Positions 1 to 9,321 are shown, counted from the first letter of the stretch. The stretch: 64,000 bases of DNA from Fibrobacter sp. UWB11 (GCF_900143015.1 NZ_FSRT01000003.1:186001-250000); one strand, 5' to 3'. Notes: generated from the sequence alone by a model not told the origin. Numbers and translations are program-made.

Positions 1-1067
1 TTTACAACTACATACCATTTCCCACTAGTTTTATCGTCCTTCAATATTTCAAATGTATCTTTAAGTTTTGGACGATATAAATTAATCCTATTCTTTTGAT
101 TATCCCATTTCCAGATAGATACAGAGATATTAAACCTGTTTTCTACAAGACTAGTAAATCCAGCTTCAATTCCCAATTCATATTGTTTATCACCTTTCTT
201 AAAATGACCACCTAGATACAAGCCACCATTCCACCAATCTCCACTTAAAGAATCGTGTTCCTTTTGGTTCAAGCTCGATTGAATATTTTCAATCCGCTTT
301 TCAAGCAATTTTTTTTGCTCCGACAAAAATTTTTCTCGACGTTCGAGCAATTCTCCCAATTCCTTATCTTTATCTATAAAGAAATTTCGCTCTTTTTCAG
401 ACAGTTCTGACATATAGCCTCCCTTTCGTTCTAAAAAATGGATAAAATCGTTTAAATAAGAAAGATATTTTGAATTACAATGATTCAAATAATCGTTTAA
501 ATTTTGTTTTAACTTTTCTAGAAATTCTCTATAATAAATCGTTTTAAAATTAGGATTTACATTTTCATATTCAGCCTTTTCACACAAAGCCAAAAGAATG
601 CACACAGTATGTAAATTAAAAAGTTCACTTTCTTTTTTCGCACTATTATAATAATCGTCAAAGTCATTATTTGGAAACGCATCAATTTTATTCTCTACGC
701 ATACTTTTAAGCAATCTGCTGTTAAGAGCAAATCCATACGATTTCCCTTTTCAGTACATTTTTCTGTTTCAGCGCAAACGCTTTGAGTATACAAAATGTT
801 TTTCTTATCAAGCACCTCTATTGCCGCAGAATACTTTTCTTGATAGACCTCAAGAAGAGTATCGAAGAAAAGAGTTCCAAACCCATGCGGATTTCTAGTA
901 TCGAAGAAAAAAGCAAACAATCTCGAACATATTTCTTCTAATCGTTTCCAGGGATACTCACAAAGTTCCAAGTAAGTCGGTTCATACACCGGTTTAGGTG
1001 GACACTTCTCCTTAAACTCGTCAAGAAGTTTATTAAATTCTGCCAGCTGTTTTTCGTCTTTTTCCAT
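1..1067 (-). CDS. PD-(D/E)XK nuclease-superfamily protein, C-terminus cut by window edge
   Basis: An open frame runs from an ATG at 1067 off the left edge, about 355 residues seen. The N-terminal third has a PDDEXK_4-like signature: NPHGFG, then an acidic stretch leading to NRMDLLL and, about ten residues on, CVENKI, which would be the D...ExK catalytic core. The middle is a long charged helical region rich in Glu, Lys and Leu, probably coiled coil; the end has WWNGGLYLGG. Family members are mostly uncharacterised and often sit in accessory islands. The gene is clearly more AT-rich than the housekeeping genes, suggesting transfer. The active-site reading is by eye; function is unknown. Confidence 0.6.
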   Translation of the reverse strand, partial: MEKDEKQLAEFNKLLDEFKEKCPPKPVYEPTYLELCEYPWKRLEEICSRLFAFFFDTRNPHGFGTLFFDTLLEVYQEKYSAAIEVLDKKNILYTQSVCAETEKCTEKGNRMDLLLTADCLKVCVENKIDAFPNNDFDDYYNSAKKESELFNLHTVCILLALCEKAEYENVNPNFKTIYYREFLEKLKQNLNDYLNHCNSKYLSYLNDFIHFLERKGGYMSELSEKERNFFIDKDKELGELLERREKFLSEQKKLLEKRIENIQSSLNQKEHDSLSGDWWNGGLYLGGHFKKGDKQYELGIEAGFTSLVENRFNISVSIWKWDNQKNRINLYRPKLKDTFEILKDDKTSGKWYVVV

Positions 1068-1103
1068 AAGTAAATCCTTTTGTCATTAAATATGATTGTA
1101 ACA

Positions 1104-1146
1104 GACTATCAAGAATGTAGATTCAGCGCACGACAATTAATGTCGT
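1104..1146. repeat. 43-bp direct repeat, left copy
   Basis: The block starts GACTATCAAGAATGTAG and ends in the hairpin ACGACA-ATTAA-TGTCGT. It recurs at 1964-2006 with one mismatch, so the two copies bracket the gene at 1173-1856. A degenerate third copy of the hairpin half is at 2600-2619. Confidence 0.85.
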
Positions 1147-1172
1147 ACGAGAAAAGAGAAAAAATTCAATTT

Positions 1173-1856
1173 CTATTTTTCAAGAATCCAATTTTCACGC
1201 AAAAAATTAAGGAAAACAAGACTATTCTTTTGACCATACATTTTGCCACGACGTAGTGGTCCATTCCATTCACTACTTCTTGATGGATGATTAAACGGTA
1301 AATAATTTATACCTTTTCTTTCTGTATAATCCCACAAATTTTCCCCCATATATGTTTTATAATCTTCCTCTGCAGAATCAAAAGCAAGAACACCAAAAAA
1401 TGCAACTAAATCCGGCGATAGAATTTCAAGAACATTATGAAAATTCAATACAGCTAGTTCACAATCTTTTTCCTCGCATATATCACGAAAAGAGGTACTT
1501 TCGTCCGCCGGTCGCAAAAAATAATTATACGCCGCAATTTCATCAAATCCTGAAGGGAAAAAATTTCTCAAAGCCGCTTCAATTGGAGCCTTAAATTTAC
1601 CATAACCCCTTTCTGAAGAATGTCTTGTATTACAGCATTCACATTCGTCATCTGTAATACCTTCCACTCCAGCATACCACCCTTCAATATTACGATGAAT
1701 TGTTGAATTTTGGTGTAAATAATGGCTCTCTCCCACAAGCAAAAGTTTCTTATGCTCAGGCGATTCATAGTTACACCCCACAAATGGCACCATATATGGG
1801 TGCGTTTTATAGAAAGGAATAGATTGAAATTTTGCATCATAAGTAGTGACAAACAT
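1173..1856 (-). CDS. Uracil-DNA-glycosylase-superfamily-like protein
   Basis: A 227-residue protein. Near residue 40 it has LLLVGESHY, in the place of UDG motif A, and near residue 190 FNHPSRSS, resembling motif B (HPS). Between them lies a hydrophobic strand ILSPDLVAFFGVLAF like the core strand of UDG folds. The usual catalytic Asp of GQDPYH is not evident, so it may bind rather than cleave DNA, or act on another substrate. It is AT-rich, stands alone between 43-bp direct repeats, and has no obvious operon partner. The family call is inferred from motif order only. Confidence 0.45.
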   Translation of the reverse strand: MFVTTYDAKFQSIPFYKTHPYMVPFVGCNYESPEHKKLLLVGESHYLHQNSTIHRNIEGWYAGVEGITDDECECCNTRHSSERGYGKFKAPIEAALRNFFPSGFDEIAAYNYFLRPADESTSFRDICEEKDCELAVLNFHNVLEILSPDLVAFFGVLAFDSAEEDYKTYMGENLWDYTERKGINYLPFNHPSRSSEWNGPLRRGKMYGQKNSLVFLNFLRENWILEK

Positions 1857-1963
1857 ACATCCCCCCTCTGATTGTTAAAGAGATAACCACCGTATAATCT
1901 TTAAATATACGCTATTTTTCTAAAATTTCGTTTTTTTCAGCTCGTTCCTCTAAAAAATTTTCT

Positions 1964-2006
1964 GACTATCAAAAATGTAGATTCAGCGCACGACAATTAA
2001 TGTCGT
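1964..2006. repeat. 43-bp direct repeat, right copy
   Basis: Second copy of the 1104-1146 block, differing by one base (AAAAATG for AAGAATG). It also ends in the ACGACA/TGTCGT hairpin. Together the two copies delimit an 860-bp segment carrying a single gene. Confidence 0.85.
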
Positions 2007-2021
2007 TGATACGAGCATAAA

Positions 2022-2052
2022 GGAGATTCCCGCTCAGAGGCGGGAATGACAA
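2022..2052. repeat. Dispersed palindromic repeat (CCCGC...GCGGG-AATGACA)
   Basis: The sequence ATTCCCGCTCAGAGGCGGG followed by AATGACAA folds into a short GC hairpin. The same element recurs at 2642-2671 and 3772-3800, so it is a mobile or amplified intergenic palindrome and not a gene-specific terminator. Confidence 0.75.
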
Positions 2053-2057
2053 TTCAT

Positions 2058-2579
2058 CTACTTGATTCGATCGCTGCAGAATTCTTGACGACCGCATTTT
2101 TCGCAGTAGGCGCCCATCCAAAGCGTGTCAAATTGTTCTATAGCGGGTTCGACGATTTGCGGGTCATTCGTGAGGATTCCCGCTTCGAAGTTGCGACGGA
2201 GCGAGCTTTTCATGCCAATGCCAGCGCCTGTCAAGTTTGCAGAGCCGATGTAGGCGGTTTCTAGATCGAAAATCATCATCTTGAAATGGACTCTCGGACA
2301 CATGACGCGTTCGAGGTCGGTCGCGAGAATCTTATAGCGGTCGAAATCTTCGCGGAAGTTCGGGCCGGGTTCCTTCGCGTGAATCAGTCGCACACCCACG
2401 CCGCGCTTGAGGAGTCCTGCAAGTTGTCCGAGCAGCGGAATCGATTCGCCGTTTTGCTTCACGTAAACGTCCTTGATGTCAGCGGTGCCGATCCAGAGCG
2501 TTTCACGGACTGTCGCGATACAGGAAATCACTTCGGAATAGTGTTCTTCATTTTGGATGTACTTGGTGAACGTGGACAT
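2058..2579 (-). CDS. Phospholipase D-like (single HKD) protein
   Basis: About 173 residues from the ATG at 2579; an in-frame extension to 2609 is less likely because it runs into repeat sequence. It has one HKD motif, HFKMMIFD, followed by AYIGSANLTGAGI, the typical HxK(x)4D...GSxN core of PLD-superfamily nucleases and transferases. Single-HKD proteins normally dimerise to build the active site. The C-terminus, YCEKCGRQEFC, may be a small metal-binding knuckle. It lies between repeats and next to a WYL regulator, a setting often seen in DNA-processing or defence islands. Substrate unknown. Confidence 0.7.
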   Translation of the reverse strand: MSTFTKYIQNEEHYSEVISCIATVRETLWIGTADIKDVYVKQNGESIPLLGQLAGLLKRGVGVRLIHAKEPGPNFREDFDRYKILATDLERVMCPRVHFKMMIFDLETAYIGSANLTGAGIGMKSSLRRNFEAGILTNDPQIVEPAIEQFDTLWMGAYCEKCGRQEFCSDRIK

Positions 2580-2641
2580 GGAAAGAAATATAGTATTGTC
2601 GCACGACAATAGATGTCGCGTGATTTATATATATTAAAAAA

Positions 2642-2745
2642 AGGAGATTCCCGCTCGGAGGCGGGAATGACATGCAAAAACGAGATGGCGATGCCGGAAC
2701 CCCGGAACATGTCCGGGGCAAGCTCCAGTCCGGCATGACAAGGAC
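2642..2745. repeat. Two dispersed palindromic repeats in tandem
   Basis: The first element is ATTCCCGCTCGGAGGCGGG followed by AATGACA. The second is a longer palindrome with CCCCGGAACATGTCCGGGG and the tail GGCATGACA. Both end in ATGACA like the other copies in the window. They fill the space in front of the WYL gene. Confidence 0.7.
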
Positions 2746-2754
2746 GGAGGTCTT

Positions 2755-3768
2755 ATGGAAAATCTTGGACGCGGTGAACGCATGGTGCGAATTTTTGTGT
2801 ACCTGATGGCACACTATAACAATCATTATAGCGTTACGGACATCATGCAGCATTTGGATATTCCCGCAAGTGAATTGCGAAGCGTGCAGCGCGACATGCA
2901 GGCACTCATCAATATTCCTGGAGACTACATCGAACGTTATACAGAATTCGGAAAGGTTTACTACCAAGCAAATGTTCCTAAGGCAGACAAGCTTGTTTTT
3001 CCCGAGTTCAGCGATACGTTATTACATTTGGTTTTCTTGAAGCGTGTTGCAAACATTTATCCGGCATCGGCTTCGCTTGTCAACAACTTGACAACACAGA
3101 TTAGCGGGAGTCTCCCCAAAAAATCGCAGGACACTCTTTCGCAACTTTCATCAGCATTGAACAACCGCATTCTCTTTATGGGTTCTGCGCCTGGGTTTGA
3201 CGAAGCGTCAGCAAAAAATTTATATACATTCCTGCGAGCCATTTGCGAGCATAGAAAAGTTCAAGTACGCTACACAGATAACTGGGGAAATTTCACAGAC
3301 AAAGTTCGTATTCCGCTAATGATTGTGATGCATCAAGGGGACATCTATGTCGGTTGCACATCGCAGAGCCACGCAGGTGCAACTTACACGTTAAAACTTT
3401 GCCGAGTTGAATCCGTAAAACTCACGCAAGAACAGTTCATCGAAGACGCCAAAGTGCTGGAAGCTCTACGAGCAAGGATTCGTGCGGGAGCTCTCTTGTT
3501 GGGCGAGCAATCTCCAAAGTCCGAAGAAGTCGTCATTTTATTTGAAAAGCAAATTTTGAACACGCTCAAGGAGCATCCTTACCATCAATCCATGCATATC
3601 GAAGAACGCAAAAACGATTTACGTGTGACGATGAAAGTCGAAGTGAACGATTTGCTCAAGCAATGGGTTATGTATTACGGGAACATCGCGACGGTCAAAC
3701 AGCCGGAAGAACTGAAGCGGATGATTCGAGAGACAGCGAAAAAGCTGGTAGAAAAGTACGAAAAGTAA
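2755..3768 (+). CDS. WYL-domain transcriptional regulator
   Basis: A 337-residue protein with a good Shine-Dalgarno (GGAGG) before the ATG. The N-terminus (about residues 1-70) is an HTH of the YafY/DeoR type, with helices around SVTDIMQHLDI and RSVQRDMQAL. The middle (about 170-220) matches a WYL domain: KVQVRYTDNWG...RIPLMIVMHQGDIYVGC. The last 100 residues resemble the WYL C-terminal extension. WYL regulators sense nucleotide-like ligands and often control DNA-damage or phage-defence genes. Its neighbours (PLD protein, UDG-like protein, PD-(D/E)XK protein) would fit that, but no target is shown. Confidence 0.75.
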   Translation: MENLGRGERMVRIFVYLMAHYNNHYSVTDIMQHLDIPASELRSVQRDMQALINIPGDYIERYTEFGKVYYQANVPKADKLVFPEFSDTLLHLVFLKRVANIYPASASLVNNLTTQISGSLPKKSQDTLSQLSSALNNRILFMGSAPGFDEASAKNLYTFLRAICEHRKVQVRYTDNWGNFTDKVRIPLMIVMHQGDIYVGCTSQSHAGATYTLKLCRVESVKLTQEQFIEDAKVLEALRARIRAGALLLGEQSPKSEEVVILFEKQILNTLKEHPYHQSMHIEERKNDLRVTMKVEVNDLLKQWVMYYGNIATVKQPEELKRMIRETAKKLVEKYEK

Positions 3769-3771
3769 AGG

Positions 3772-3843
3772 GGATTCCCGCTCGAAGGCGGGAATGACAA
3801 AGCCCCCAAAATAGGCGACCCCGGAACTAGTCCGGGGTGACAA
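3772..3843. repeat. Two dispersed palindromic repeats
   Basis: A copy of the ATTCCCGC...GCGGGAATGACA element is followed by GACCCCGGAACTAGTCCGG with a GGTGACAA tail. The latter type recurs inside the trmB reading frame at 53730-53757. Confidence 0.75.
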
Positions 3844-3937
3844 TGTGAGCAGAGCTGCTTTTTTGCACGTATTCTAGGCAAAAATCAAGCATTTTCAGCC
3901 TAAAAAGGGCTCGTTATTACTAAAATCACCGTCTTGC

Positions 3938-3986
3938 TATAGTAAAAAGCTATAAGAACAGCAATTTTCTTAAAAATTTTTATAAT
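3938..3986 (+). promoter_or_regulatory. LysR-type operator and promoter of metY-cysK
   Basis: TATAG-TAAAAAG-CTATA at 3938-3954 is a perfect TATAG-N7-CTATA inverted repeat. A TATAAT -10 element lies at 3981-3986 with no good -35 box, as expected for an activator-dependent promoter. The same 17-bp motif recurs in front of other sulfur genes in the window. Confidence 0.65.
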
Positions 3987-4086
3987 TCTCCCTACTTTCC
4001 TATTGGAGTAGTAGGTTTAAGTTTTTAAATTAAACCCGTCAAACGAACGAGGCACCCCGAAAGGGAAAAGCCTGGAGGATTTCGCT

Positions 4087-4131
4087 ATGCGATGTCGAAT
4101 GTGTAATCTAGCCGAAGGCAAGCGGGCCTAA
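4087..4131 (+). CDS. Candidate leader peptide with Cys codons (MRCRMCNLAEGKRA)
   Basis: A 14-codon ORF with a strong GGAGGA Shine-Dalgarno eight bases before its ATG. It has Cys at positions 3 and 6 and two Met. It lies in the about 270-nt untranslated leader of metY. The bases CGGGC at its 3' end could pair with GCCCG in the hairpin at 4176-4224. It resembles the Cys-rich leaders at 11041, 12154 and 18626 but has fewer Cys codons, and no U-tract terminator follows, so any control might act on translation or Rho. Just upstream, AGGC...GCCT (4050-4073) encloses a CCC-GAAA-GGG stem. Confidence 0.45.
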   Translation: MRCRMCNLAEGKRA

Positions 4132-4175
4132 TACCGCCAAAATTTAACGCTCAGATTTGAGCAAACCTATTAACA

Positions 4176-4224
4176 ATCGCGTCGCCCGACGCCAACAGTA
4201 ACAAAACGATCGGGCGATTGCGAT
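4176..4224 (+). promoter_or_regulatory. Stable hairpin in the metY leader
   Basis: TCGCCCGA (4182-4189) pairs perfectly with TCGGGCGA (4210-4217). The flanking ATCGC/GCGAT extends the stem. No T-run follows, so it is not a standard intrinsic terminator. It sits about 35 bases before the metY start. Confidence 0.5.
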
Positions 4225-4259
4225 ATCTCGCGCAAAGGCGCACAAGGAATTATAATACT

Positions 4260-5546
4260 ATGACGACTCAGAACAAACTCCATTTCGAAACTCTTCAGCT
4301 CCACGTTGGTCAGGAACAGGCAGACCCGGCAACCGATTCCCGCGCAGTTCCTATATACCAGACCACCTCTTACGTGTTCCACAGCGCTCAGCACGCTTCT
4401 GACCGTTTCCACCTGAAGGATGCTGGTAACATTTACGGCCGCCTCACCAATACCACTCAGGACGTTTTTGAAAAGCGCATCGCTGCTCTCGAAGGCGGTA
4501 TCGCAGGTCTCGCAGTCGCTTCTGGTGCAGCAGCTCTTACTTACGCCATCACGGCTCTCGCCCGCAAGGGTGATCACGTGGTCGCTCAGCGTTCCATCTA
4601 CGGCGGTACATACAACCTCCTGGAACATACGCTCAGCAAGTTCGGCATTGAAACGACTTTCGTTGACATCCACAACCTCAAGGAAGTCGAAGGTGCCATC
4701 AAGGCTAACACGAAGCTCGTCTTCATTGAAACGCTCGGCAACCCGAACTCCGACATCCCGGATATCGAAGCCATTTCCGAACTCGCTCACAAGAACAAGA
4801 TTCCGGTCGTGATCGACAACACCTTCGGTACTCCGTACTTGATTCGTCCGCTCGAACACGGTGCTGATATCGTCGTGCATTCTGCAACGAAGTTCATCGG
4901 CGGTCACGGTACGACTCTCGGCGGCGTGATTGTTGACGGTGGCAAGTTTGATTGGGCTGCATCTGGCAAGTTCCCGCAGTTCACCGAAACGAACCCGAGC
5001 TACGGTGTGCCTTTCACCGCAGCAGCTGGCGCTGCAGCTTACATCGTTTACATCCGCGCTATCCTTCTCCGTGACGAAGGTGCAGCAATTTCCCCGTTCA
5101 ACGCATTCCTTCTCTTGCAGGGCACTGAAACGCTTTCGCTCCGCCTTGACCGTCATGTGGAAAACACCAAGAAGGTTCTCGAATTCCTCTCGAAGCACCC
5201 GAAGGTCGCTAAGGTCAACCACCCGAGCTTTGCAGATCATCCGCAGCACGCTCTCTACCAGAAGTACTTCCCGAACGGTGCAGGTTCCATCTTCACATTC
5301 GATGTGAAGGGCGGCCAGGCAGAAGCCTTCAAGTTCATCGACGGGCTCAAAATTTTCAGCTTGCTCGCTAACGTTGCCGACGTGAAGAGCCTCGTTGTTC
5401 ACCCGTATACAACGACCCACTCCGAACTCACTCCGGCTGAACTTGCCGAAGCTGGTATCTCTCCTGCAACGATCCGTCTCTCTATCGGTACGGAACACTA
5501 CGAAGACATCATCAACGACCTCGCACAGGCTCTTGACCAGATTTAA
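4260..5546 (+). CDS. metY: O-acetylhomoserine sulfhydrylase (aminocarboxypropyltransferase)
   Basis: A 428-residue PLP enzyme joining O-acetylhomoserine with sulfide to give homocysteine, or with methanethiol to give methionine directly. It has the Cys/Met-metabolism PLP fold: YGR near the N-terminus, SGAAA phosphate loop, and [11 protein letters not shown] with the PLP lysine. The length suits MetY (about 430), longer than MetB/MetC. I place the start at 4260 ([15 protein letters not shown]) after AAGGA; an upstream TTG at 4218 in the same frame lies inside the leader hairpin. It heads an operon with cysK, 25 bases downstream, under a LysR-type operator and a long leader. A second metY is at 45199. 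Confidence 0.93.
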   Translation: MTTQNKLHFETLQLHVGQEQADPATDSRAVPIYQTTSYVFHSAQHASDRFHLKDAGNIYGRLTNTTQDVFEKRIAALEGGIAGLAVASGAAALTYAITALARKGDHVVAQRSIYGGTYNLLEHTLSKFGIETTFVDIHNLKEVEGAIKANTKLVFIETLGNPNSDIPDIEAISELAHKNKIPVVIDNTFGTPYLIRPLEHGADIVVHSATKFIGGHGTTLGGVIVDGGKFDWAASGKFPQFTETNPSYGVPFTAAAGAAAYIVYIRAILLRDEGAAISPFNAFLLLQGTETLSLRLDRHVENTKKVLEFLSKHPKVAKVNHPSFADHPQHALYQKYFPNGAGSIFTFDVKGGQAEAFKFIDGLKIFSLLANVADVKSLVVHPYTTTHSELTPAELAEAGISPATIRLSIGTEHYEDIINDLAQALDQI

Positions 5547-5571
5547 TTATAAATAACAAAAGGATTCTACC

Positions 5572-6504
5572 ATGTCAAAAATTTACGCATCTGCTGACCA
5601 ACTTATCGGTCATACCCCGCTCCTCGAACTTTCCCACATCGAAAAGGAAAACAATCTCCAGGCTAAGATTGTGGCAAAGCTTGAATATTTCAACCCGGCT
5701 GGATCTGTCAAAGATCGTATTGCTAAGGCAATGATTGACGATGCCGAAGCTTCAGGCAAGCTTAAGCCGGGTTCCGTGATTATCGAACCGACTTCTGGTA
5801 ACACTGGTATCGGTCTCGCTTCCGTCGCAGCAGCTCGCGGCTACCGCATCATCATCGTGATGCCGGAAACCATGAGTATCGAACGTCGCCAGCTCATCAA
5901 GGCTTACGGTGCAGAAATTGTTCTCACTGAAGGCGCTAAGGGCATGAAGGGCGCTATCGCTCGTGCAACGGAACTTTCCAATGAAATTCCGAACAGCTTT
6001 ATCCCGGGTCAGTTCGTGAACCCGGCAAACCCGGCCGCTCACAAGGCAACGACGGGTCCGGAAATTTGGGAAGACACGGATGGCAAGGTTGACATTTTCG
6101 TCGCAGGTGTAGGTACTGGTGGAACGGTCACGGGTGTCGGTGAATACCTCAAGTCCCAAAATCCGAATGTGAAGGTTGTCGCAGTTGAACCGGAATCTTC
6201 TCCGGTGCTTTCCAAGGGCACGGCTGGTCCGCACAAGATCCAGGGTATTGGCGCAGGCTTTGTTCCGGATACTTTGAACACCTCCGTCTATGACGAAGTG
6301 CTCCCGGTCAAGAACGAAGACGCATTCGCCGCTGGCAAGGCAATTGCCAAGGCTGAAGGTATCCTCGTCGGTATCTCTTCTGGTGCAGCCCTCCACGCCG
6401 CAGTCGAACTTGCAAAGCGCCCGGAAAACAAGGGCAAGACGATTGTCGCACTCCTCCCGGATAGCGGCGACCGTTACCTCTCCACTCCGCTCTTTGCTGA
6501 CTAA
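5572..6504 (+). CDS. cysK: Cysteine synthase (O-acetylserine sulfhydrylase)
   Basis: A 310-residue PLP enzyme making cysteine from O-acetylserine and sulfide. Hallmarks are [11 protein letters not shown] with the PLP lysine near residue 44, [23 protein letters not shown], and the C-terminal [11 protein letters not shown]. It follows metY by 25 bases with its own AAAGGA site, so the pair forms one sulfide/thiol-assimilating operon. A second member of the fold at 13646 has a slightly different active-site sequence (EATAGNTG), so this one is the likelier housekeeping CysK. Confidence 0.95.
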   Translation: MSKIYASADQLIGHTPLLELSHIEKENNLQAKIVAKLEYFNPAGSVKDRIAKAMIDDAEASGKLKPGSVIIEPTSGNTGIGLASVAAARGYRIIIVMPETMSIERRQLIKAYGAEIVLTEGAKGMKGAIARATELSNEIPNSFIPGQFVNPANPAAHKATTGPEIWEDTDGKVDIFVAGVGTGGTVTGVGEYLKSQNPNVKVVAVEPESSPVLSKGTAGPHKIQGIGAGFVPDTLNTSVYDEVLPVKNEDAFAAGKAIAKAEGILVGISSGAALHAAVELAKRPENKGKTIVALLPDSGDRYLSTPLFAD

Positions 6505-6603
6505 GTGTTAGATAAAATTTGTTCGGTAAGTGCTTCGCGGTTCCATTCGCCTCGCAGTAGAAACCGGGAAAAAACATTAAGATGATTCATTATTGAGTGA
6601 AAA

Positions 6604-6640
6604 ACGCTAGAAGGTTCCATTCGCCTCCCTAGCGTTTATT
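6604..6640 (+). terminator. Intrinsic terminator after metY-cysK
   Basis: CGCTAG...CTAGCG stem with an 18-base loop, then TTTATTTGTGTTTT. Confidence 0.6.
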
Positions 6641-6658
6641 TGTGTTTTATACGATGCA

Positions 6659-6689
6659 TTGTCATCCCGGCCCTGTGCCGGGATCGCCA
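6659..6689. repeat. Dispersed palindromic repeat
   Basis: TGTCATCCCGGCCCTGTGCC continuing GGGATCGCC, the reverse orientation of the ATGACA-ended palindromes elsewhere. It lies just before mnmA. Confidence 0.65.
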
Positions 6690-6712
6690 ATTATAAAAAG
6701 AACGGTTTTAAC

Positions 6713-7813
6713 ATGTCACAGAAAAAGCGTGTCGCTGTAGGATTGTCGGGCGGTGTGGATTCCGCCCTTTCGGCGTATTTACTGAAAAAGCAAGGTTACG
6801 AAGTTGTCGGCATGACGATGGCAACGTGGGACGGCTCCGTGAAAATGCCCGCGGTCGAAGGTCGCGAAGGTTGCTATGGCCCTAGCGAAGACAAGAACAT
6901 CGAAGAAGCTAAACTTGTCGCAGAGCGTCTCGGGATTCCGCATTATGTTGTTCCGGTCGCCGAAGAATACAAGCACCGGGTTCTCGATTATTTTCGTGCA
7001 GAATACCGCGCAGGGCGAACGCCGAATCCGTGCGTCCGTTGCAATCAGAGCATCAAATTCGGAGCACTGTTGCATGCTGCCCGCAAAATGGGAATTGAAT
7101 TCGATTATTTTGCGACTGGGCATTACGCGCGGCTCGACTTTTTAAATCCAGATGTTCCGTTCTTGTACGAAGCGCTGGACGAGCATAAAGATCAGACGTA
7201 CTTTTTGTCACGACTTACGGCAGAGCAACTTTCGACAGTGATTTTTCCGCTAGGCGGAATGCAGAAAGCCGAAGTAAAAGCGCTCGCCAAAGAAATCGGC
7301 TGGGACGATTTTGCAACAAAGCGCGAAAGCCAGGACTTTATCGAATGCGGCGATTACTCGGTGTTATTTGACGAGAGCGACAATGTTCCTGGAGATTTTG
7401 TCGATGTGAACGGCAAAATTCTTGGAAAGCACAAGGGAATTGTGCATTACACGATCGGACAACGCAAGGGGCTCAACATCGGCGGGCAAGCAGAACCGCT
7501 TTATGTTGTAGCGATTGACGCACACCACAACCAGGTAATTCTCGGACCGCGCAGCGCATTGAGCTGTACCGAAGTTTCAGGCGTTGACTTGAACTTGATG
7601 GTTTCGGAAACGTCCCCACTTTTAAAAGAACCGCTCACAGCGCACATTCGCCTCGGTCACAAAGGCGCAACAGCTAGAATTACTGCTTTGGACACTGCCG
7701 CCGGCAAAATCCGCGTGCAGTTTGATGAGCCACAATTCGCATCTGCTCCGGGACAAGTGCTCGTGCTATACGCGAACAAAGGCGTGGTCGCGAGCGCGAT
7801 AATTGATAAGTGA
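6713..7813 (+). CDS. mnmA: MnmA-type tRNA 2-thiouridylase
   Basis: A 366-residue protein of the PP-loop ATPase type that thiolates U34 of Lys/Glu/Gln tRNAs using sulfur relayed from a cysteine desulfurase. Seen are the PP-loop LSGGVDSA, the first catalytic-Cys region NPCVRCN, ATGHYAR, and the HYTIGQRKGL C-terminal domain motif. Odd point: most MnmA proteins carry the second Cys in SxxICFI, whereas here the equivalent stretch reads SQDFIECGDY, so the Cys is displaced by about four residues. It may be a divergent paralogue. Start chosen at 6713; the in-frame upstream start at 6659 lies within a repeat. It sits in a sulfur island, which fits a sulfur-transfer enzyme. Confidence 0.85.
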   Translation: MSQKKRVAVGLSGGVDSALSAYLLKKQGYEVVGMTMATWDGSVKMPAVEGREGCYGPSEDKNIEEAKLVAERLGIPHYVVPVAEEYKHRVLDYFRAEYRAGRTPNPCVRCNQSIKFGALLHAARKMGIEFDYFATGHYARLDFLNPDVPFLYEALDEHKDQTYFLSRLTAEQLSTVIFPLGGMQKAEVKALAKEIGWDDFATKRESQDFIECGDYSVLFDESDNVPGDFVDVNGKILGKHKGIVHYTIGQRKGLNIGGQAEPLYVVAIDAHHNQVILGPRSALSCTEVSGVDLNLMVSETSPLLKEPLTAHIRLGHKGATARITALDTAAGKIRVQFDEPQFASAPGQVLVLYANKGVVASAIIDK

Positions 7814-7819
7814 GAGGAA

Positions 7820-8221
7820 TCAAATTTCCAAAAGTTCTCGCCCAATTTTACGGATTTCTTCACGAATAAGTTTTTCCCGTTCAGCAGACGGCTTTTTGGA
7901 ACCATTCATATACGCAGCCATCAACGACTGTTGTATTCCTAGCCGTCTTGCCACTTCGGACATATTAAGCGATTTAAATTTCGCCGAGCCACGCAACGGA
8001 TGTGCTTGCGGTTCAAAAATGCTATCGTAAGAGAGATCTTCGTCTATTTCATCCCAGTGCAAGCCACCAAAAGACAATCTGAAAGCAGCCCGCTGTTCTG
8101 CACTAGCAGAACGAAGTCGTTCCGAATCACGGAATTTCAAAAGGGCTGTACGCCCATCCTTTGCTGTTAGCAAAATTCCGCCCTTCACGAGTTCAGCGCT
8201 TTCGATGTCTCTTTTGTGCAT
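7820..8221 (-). CDS. DUF2442 protein with C-terminal HTH
   Basis: A 133-residue protein. Residues 10-60 match DUF2442 (GILLTAKDGRTALLKF...FGGLHWDEIDEDLSYD). Residues 80-115 form a helix-turn-helix (NMSEVARRLGIQQSLMAAYMNGSKKPS). DUF2442 proteins are often antitoxin-like partners of DUF4160 toxins; no DUF4160 gene is visible here, so it may be an orphan. It is convergent with mnmA, six bases away. Confidence 0.75.
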   Translation of the reverse strand: MHKRDIESAELVKGGILLTAKDGRTALLKFRDSERLRSASAEQRAAFRLSFGGLHWDEIDEDLSYDSIFEPQAHPLRGSAKFKSLNMSEVARRLGIQQSLMAAYMNGSKKPSAEREKLIREEIRKIGRELLEI

Positions 8222-8374
8222 GTTATTTAAGCAATGTCGGCATTTAATCTCCTTCGAATTTAGGATATAATTTTATATCCGTCAATATTGTGTTACGTTT
8301 TTTAGAAGCTTTTGAGCCTCCTATATTCTTAACACGCTTTTCTCGGAGATTTGGTTCACATTTTTTTGTAAAAA

Positions 8375-8400
8375 AAATCCTACCCGATTGGATAGGATTT
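8375..8400 (-). terminator. Intrinsic terminator after the solo NifH-like gene
   Basis: Read on the minus strand: AAATCCTA, a 10-base loop, TAGGATTT, then a run of T. It lies 28 bases past the stop of the gene at 8428-9273. Confidence 0.75.
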
Positions 8401-8427
8401 TTTAGAGATAGTTGGCAATAAAAAGTT

Positions 8428-9321
<894 letters not shown>

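Noticed and set aside
4021-4140. SAM or T-box riboswitch in the metY leader
   Set aside because: None of the conserved SAM-I, SAM-II or T-box sequences are present; only simple hairpins and a mini-ORF are seen.
4170-5498. 442-codon ORF opposite metY
   Set aside because: Antisense shadow with no recognisable protein features; metY is certain.
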